From: Emticicia sp043780375
GTDB taxonomy: Bacteria > Bacteroidota > Bacteroidia > Cytophagales > Spirosomataceae
Direction: 5' to 3'
Length of the DNA stretch: 10,168 bases
NCBI RefSeq assembly: GCF_043780375.1
Contig: NZ_JAYWCU010000008.1
Location: 1 to 10,168, forward strand
Positions 8,101-10,168 of this stretch are shown in pieces. A model generated the notes under the pieces. It saw only the letters and a program-made list of their open reading frames with translations, was not told the origin of the DNA and made no database searches. Every line of letters starts with the position of its first letter. Positions within the stretch are counted from its first letter, which is position 1. The position numbers and the translations under genes are program-made.

Positions 8101-8565
8101 TTCAATATCAGGAGATAAAGGTGCTGTGTTAAAGTTTACATAGTCTAAAGTAAATTGTTTATCAGTATAACAAGAGCCATCTTCTGAAAATACCCTGATG
8201 GTATAAACTCTACCAGCAGTTTCAGCAGACGTAGGCGTAGCTAATGTTTGTGAAATATAACCCCCAGTAAGGGTCGAAAACTTAGGAGCTGTTGCATAAA
8301 GTGGTCCTGAATAAGTTGAACCCTCAGAATAACCTACCCTATTATCGCCTGTTAATGCTCCCGAAATTCGGATTTTTGCATCATTAGAAGTCCCAGTGGT
8401 AGCATCTTCACTAACAACAGTAAAGGTAATTGGGGTGGTACAAGCTGTTTGTGCAAAGACTGACTGTCCGACAAAGAGCATAAAAACGCTGATAATCAAC
8501 AGATTACTCCATCTATGGAGCCATCTATGATTGGCGTTTAGCGTGGTTTGTAAATTGTTTTCCAT
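5107..8565 (-). CDS. large secreted Ig-repeat adhesin-like protein, 1152 residues
   Basis: Residues 1-38 are a clear signal peptide (basic/aromatic start, then NLLIISVFMLFVGQSVFA, predicted cut before Q39). Residues 44-146 are a module shared with the neighbours (NDAKIRIS, GSTYSGP, YTIRVFSEDGSC, DYVNF). Residues 152-248 are DUF11-like (VSIIVTVQNKGTGPATGIEY). Residues 275-361 are Ig-like, ending CPSGGCCPISVE. A first Ig/PKD-like domain follows (about 366-456). Two 250-residue super-repeats come next (458-707 and 708-957), each with one WSGP-type Ig domain and two CHU_C-type Ig domains carrying the LxWYG motif and ending CESxR. One more Ig domain (958-1037) leads to a second copy of the module (1041-1136) and the tail CGCPGGYCEPATVTKTK. 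No T9SS type A or B sorting domain is recognisable at the end, so its route to the surface is unclear. The ATG at 8563-8565 is fixed by the signal peptide. A role in adhesion or matrix is inferred from architecture only. Confidence 0.88.
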   Translation of the reverse strand: MENNLQTTLNANHRWLHRWSNLLIISVFMLFVGQSVFAQTACTTPITFTVVSEDATTGTSNDAKIRISGALTGDNRVGYSEGSTYSGPLYATAPKFSTLTGGYISQTLATPTSAETAGRVYTIRVFSEDGSCYTDKQFTLDYVNFNTAPLSPDIEVTVAKTPTGYVALGTTVSIIVTVQNKGTGPATGIEYTVGIPAGLTGVTGTTATGTYNAGTNKWTIGNLAVNQTITLTLTGTVSTRGIKYLTADLTAETENDIDSRPTTITNTTNSPGEDDFGSVCISTPFDYCTNDEYTITLPSYTSIVWSKGATVITAGNATSNGVRLNGDGSLTIFAVGEYSYSMTVGPNACPSGGCCPISVEAGKPPVLVAPTPQAICFNATFAPVTASNTQSSPNGPYIYQWYNNNGAANPTATAISGQSALAFTALPTAVGVYTYKLKAYEQGHPNCADSITVTLEIKTLPTPVLASNSPVCEESPINLTATPAGATSYAWTGPASFTGSNIATPSIASAALANAGTYMVTVTNGVGCSATATTTVIVNPKPVIPVVANKTFCAEDLQATLTATALTGNTLFWYGNSSTLGIASTTAAIHNPTTAGVTRYYVSQKVDATSCESNRAELVVTVNPKPVPPTTAPVSACQNSTPTALTANAGSTGFTLLWYGMNSTAGTGSTAADIPPTNAVGTTTYYVSKKDDITTCESNRASLAVEIRATPVPTLVSNSPVCVESPINLTATPAGATTYAWSGPSGFTGSNIATPSIASAALVNGGTYNVTVTNGTGCSATASVAVVVNPLPAIPAVTSKTFCAEDAQEALVATALANNHLLWYGNSSTGGVSSTATPIHNPTTAGVTRYYATQVIDATGCESHRNELVVTVNPKPAPPIAANKTYCQGVTATALTVTGAAQHTFLWYGQASTGGTSSTTNPIPLTNTVGTTTYYVSQKDNTTGCESNRDDAIVTVNRTPAAPTIANVKYCQDATATALTATAEAGNTIIWYNGGATSTTAPVPNTATAGLTYFYVSQSIPGSGCESGMSGIPVTIDPKPVATLIAVNSLCIGSVSQNNAKLILTRYRNSDQVSYNIGSTYVAPPTATALATVPAGGVFASNLPNPTTALQDYTVRIQNSFGCTIDRVATLTKTDCGCPGGYCEPATVTKTK
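5695..7194 (-). repeat. two tandem 250-residue (750-bp) super-repeats inside the adhesin
   Basis: Residues 458-707 (6445-7194) and 708-957 (5695-6444) align without gaps. SNSPVC, NLTATPAGAT, NIATPSIASAAL, KTFCAED, HNPTTAGVTRYY and CESxR recur exactly 250 residues apart. Each unit is three Ig-like domains, so the duplicated piece was a three-domain block rather than one domain. The second and third domains of each unit (LxWYG type) are themselves related, and a seventh, lone domain follows at 958-1037. Confidence 0.9.
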
Positions 8566-8571
8566 TTGACA

Positions 8572-8607
8572 AATTGAGTAATTGAGTATAAGTAATTGAG
8601 TTTGAGT
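8572..8607 (-). promoter_or_regulatory. short direct repeats (ACTCAATT) just upstream of the adhesin start
   Basis: In the minus strand the octamer ACTCAATT occurs three times (8594-8601, 8580-8587, 8572-8579), preceded by a partial copy ACTCAA (8602-8607), ending 6 bases before the ATG of the 1152-residue gene. It lies in the expected leader. It could be a regulator or RNA-binding site, or slippage-derived sequence. A poor promoter candidate (TTTG followed about 20 bases later by TATC) lies further upstream in the 144-base gap. Confidence 0.35.
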
Positions 8608-8709
8608 GCGAAATCTTAAGAGTGATACATTATTTTCATTTTTAAATCAAAAACTGTACCACTTAATCAATTTTTAAAAAAAATATAGGCTACTTAACAA
8701 TAAATATTC

Positions 8710-10168
8710 TTATTTCGTTTTTACTACTGTTGCTGGCTCACAATACCCTACTGGACAAACACACGCGACTTGAGTTGTTTGTGCGACTATATCGTTTGTA
8801 CAACCAAAAATATTTTTTACACGAACAGTATAGGTAGTTGTGGCATTAGATAAACCATTAGCAAAAATCCCGCCAACTGGAACAGCATTAAATGTTGGGG
8901 TGGCTGATATGGGAGAACCATAAGCTACTGTATCAGTATCACGGTACTTGTTTAAAATCAAGATTCCATTATCTCGTGATACACTTGCCAAACACACAGA
9001 ATTAACCACGATAACCTCAGCAGTTGGAATTGGATTAACTTCAACCCAAACACTTTTTGTTATTGAACATGACGCTCCCGAAGAAACGGTTAGCGTATAT
9101 AATGTTGTGATTGTAGGGTTAACCGTGATTGATGAAGTTGTAGCCCCTGTACTCCAAGAGAATGTTGCAGCATTACTCAGTCCTGTTGGGGTTAAAGTTG
9201 CCGATTGGCCTGCACAAATTGTTGGCATACTTAAGCTTGCAGTTGGTAAGGCATTCACCGTTATATTCACCGTTGCCGTTGAGGTACAACCGCCAGTTGC
9301 AGAAGTAATAGTTACTGTATAAATTCCACTCATTGCTACTGTCGCGTTGGCAATACTTGGGTTCTGTAAAGTCGAAGTAAAGGATGCTGGACCTGACCAC
9401 GAGTAGCTTAGTCCTGTAGTGATGGCTGTATTTGTATTGGCTGAGGTTAAGTTTATTGAGGCTCCTGCACAAATTGCCGCTACCGCTGGAGCCGAAGCAA
9501 TTGGCGTTTGATTAATCGTTACATTCACCGTTGCCGTTGAGGTACAACCACCAGTTGCAGAAGCAATGGTTACGGTATAAACGCCACTCATTGCCACTGT
9601 TGCGTTAGCAATATTTGGGTTTTGTAAAGTTGAAGTAAAGGATGCTGGCCCCGACCACGAGTAGCTTAGTCCTGTGGTGATGGCTGTATTTGTATTGGCT
9701 GAGGTCAAGTTTATTGTGGCTCCTGCACAAATTGCTGCTACCGCTGGAGCTGAGGCAATTGGCGTTTCGTTAACCGTTACAGTCACCGTTGCCGTTGAGG
9801 TACAGCCATTTCCGTCGGTTACAGTAACTGTATATAATGTTGTTATTGTCGGATTTGCCGTTGGATTTGCCGTTGTTGTGGTTGATAAACCCGTTGCTGG
9901 ACTCCATGCGTAAGTATATGGACTTGTACCTCCCGTAGCCGAAGCAGTAAGGGCAATTGATTTGCCATTACAAATAGATGGACTTGATGGTGTAATACTA
10001 ACTTGTAATAAAGGTGGTTGTGTTACTACAGTAGTTGCTGTGGCTGTACAACCCAAATTATCTTTCAATGTTATGGTATAGTTTCCAGCAGTCAAAGTAC
10101 CGAATGCCCCTGTTGATTGAAAAGCTGTACCATTTTTACTAAACTCATAAGGTGTTGTTCCACTGGTG
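8710..10168 (-). CDS. SprB/Ig-repeat surface protein, C-terminal part; 5' end outside window
   Basis: The frame is open to the right edge. The TTG at 10093-10095 sits in the middle of a domain and is not a start. The last 485 residues are visible, numbered from the codon at 10165-10167. Residues 1-37 are the end of an SprB-type repeat (TTPYEFSKNG...GAFGTLTAGNYTITLKDNLGC). Residues about 48-133 are a PKD/Ig-like domain (GGTSPYTYAWSPATGLS, YTVTVTDGNGC). Residues 134-219 and 220-305 are two nearly identical 86-residue Ig-like domains (NLTSANTNTAITTGLSYSWS). Residues 306-381 are another Ig-like domain. Residues 382-469 are the module shared with the two downstream proteins (DNGILILNKYRDTDTVAY, YTVRVKNIFGC). 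The tail is CVCPVGYCEPATVVKTK. It ends without a recognisable T9SS sorting domain, as the next gene does. SprB repeats are known from gliding adhesins of Bacteroidota; a surface role is inferred. The next gene begins 144 bases downstream on the same strand, so co-transcription is possible. Confidence 0.85.
   Translation of the reverse strand, partial: TSGTTPYEFSKNGTAFQSTGAFGTLTAGNYTITLKDNLGCTATATTVVTQPPLLQVSITPSSPSICNGKSIALTASATGGTSPYTYAWSPATGLSTTTTANPTANPTITTLYTVTVTDGNGCTSTATVTVTVNETPIASAPAVAAICAGATINLTSANTNTAITTGLSYSWSGPASFTSTLQNPNIANATVAMSGVYTVTIASATGGCTSTATVNVTINQTPIASAPAVAAICAGASINLTSANTNTAITTGLSYSWSGPASFTSTLQNPSIANATVAMSGIYTVTITSATGGCTSTATVNITVNALPTASLSMPTICAGQSATLTPTGLSNAATFSWSTGATTSSITVNPTITTLYTLTVSSGASCSITKSVWVEVNPIPTAEVIVVNSVCLASVSRDNGILILNKYRDTDTVAYGSPISATPTFNAVPVGGIFANGLSNATTTYTVRVKNIFGCTNDIVAQTTQVACVCPVGYCEPATVVKTK
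9253..9768 (-). repeat. two near-identical 258-bp tandem repeats (86-residue Ig-like domain)
   Basis: Copies at 9511-9768 and 9253-9510 differ at about 24 of 258 bases by eye (roughly 91% identical), giving about 7 residue changes, so most differences are silent. The same 258-bp spacing continues one step upstream for the CTSTATVTV segment (near 9788), but the rest of that domain is different. Confidence 0.92.

Noticed and set aside
8660..8710. Intrinsic terminator after the SprB/Ig gene, with a run of eight T on the minus strand
   Set aside because: Only a weak 5-bp A/T stem precedes the T-run, so it is not strong enough to list.
8948..9322. 124-residue plus-strand open frame antisense to the SprB/Ig gene
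   Set aside because: It is a shadow of the repetitive Thr/Val/Ala-rich coding strand; the minus-strand frame has clear Ig domains. The other antisense frames in the adhesins and hslU were rejected for the same reason.
5695..9768. Tandem repeats as a CRISPR array
   Set aside because: The repeats are in-frame protein domains of 258 and 750 bp, with no short spaced palindromic units.
10093..10095. TTG as the start of the right-edge gene
   Set aside because: The frame continues upstream to the window edge with an SprB-type sequence (TTPYEFSKNG), so the gene starts outside.

Overview
The window looks like a chromosomal segment of a member of the Bacteroidota, probably order Cytophagales. The evidence is an AT-rich sequence, a type IX secretion (T9SS) type A C-terminal sorting domain, SprB-type, DUF11-like and CHU_C-type Ig-like repeats in large secreted proteins, a TTTG / TAnnTTTG promoter upstream of hslU, and little Shine-Dalgarno signal. 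The genus cannot be fixed from the sequence alone.

Layout. Bases 1-831 (+) hold the 3' part of a membrane-anchored protein with an OmpA-like periplasmic domain. It converges on hslU (938-2332, -), the AAA+ unfoldase of the HslUV protease, and a long bidirectional hairpin (886-939) that includes the hslU stop codon separates them. A gene-free stretch of about 360 bases upstream of hslU carries a minus-strand terminator overlapping the hslU promoter, a structured segment, and a 79-bp inverted-repeat element that abuts the stop codon of the next gene.

The rest of the window (2693-10168, all -) is a cluster of three related modular surface-protein genes. In transcription order they are: a partial SprB/Ig-repeat protein running off the right edge (8710-10168), a 1152-residue Ig-repeat protein with a signal peptide (5107-8565), and a 668-residue protein (2693-4699) that ends in a T9SS sorting domain. 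The 1152- and 668-residue proteins share an N-terminal architecture: an unnamed roughly 95-residue module, a DUF11-like domain, and an Ig-like domain with a CxxxxCCPI motif. The partial and 1152-residue proteins share a C-terminal architecture: a copy of the same module followed by the tail C-x-CP-x-GYCEPATV-x-KTK. Neither of those two has a recognisable T9SS domain.

I infer a locus of surface-exposed or secreted adhesin-like proteins grown by gene and repeat duplication, possibly working as a set. The module found at either end of the proteins and the conserved tail are the least explained parts. No mobile-element genes, RNA genes or CRISPR arrays were seen.
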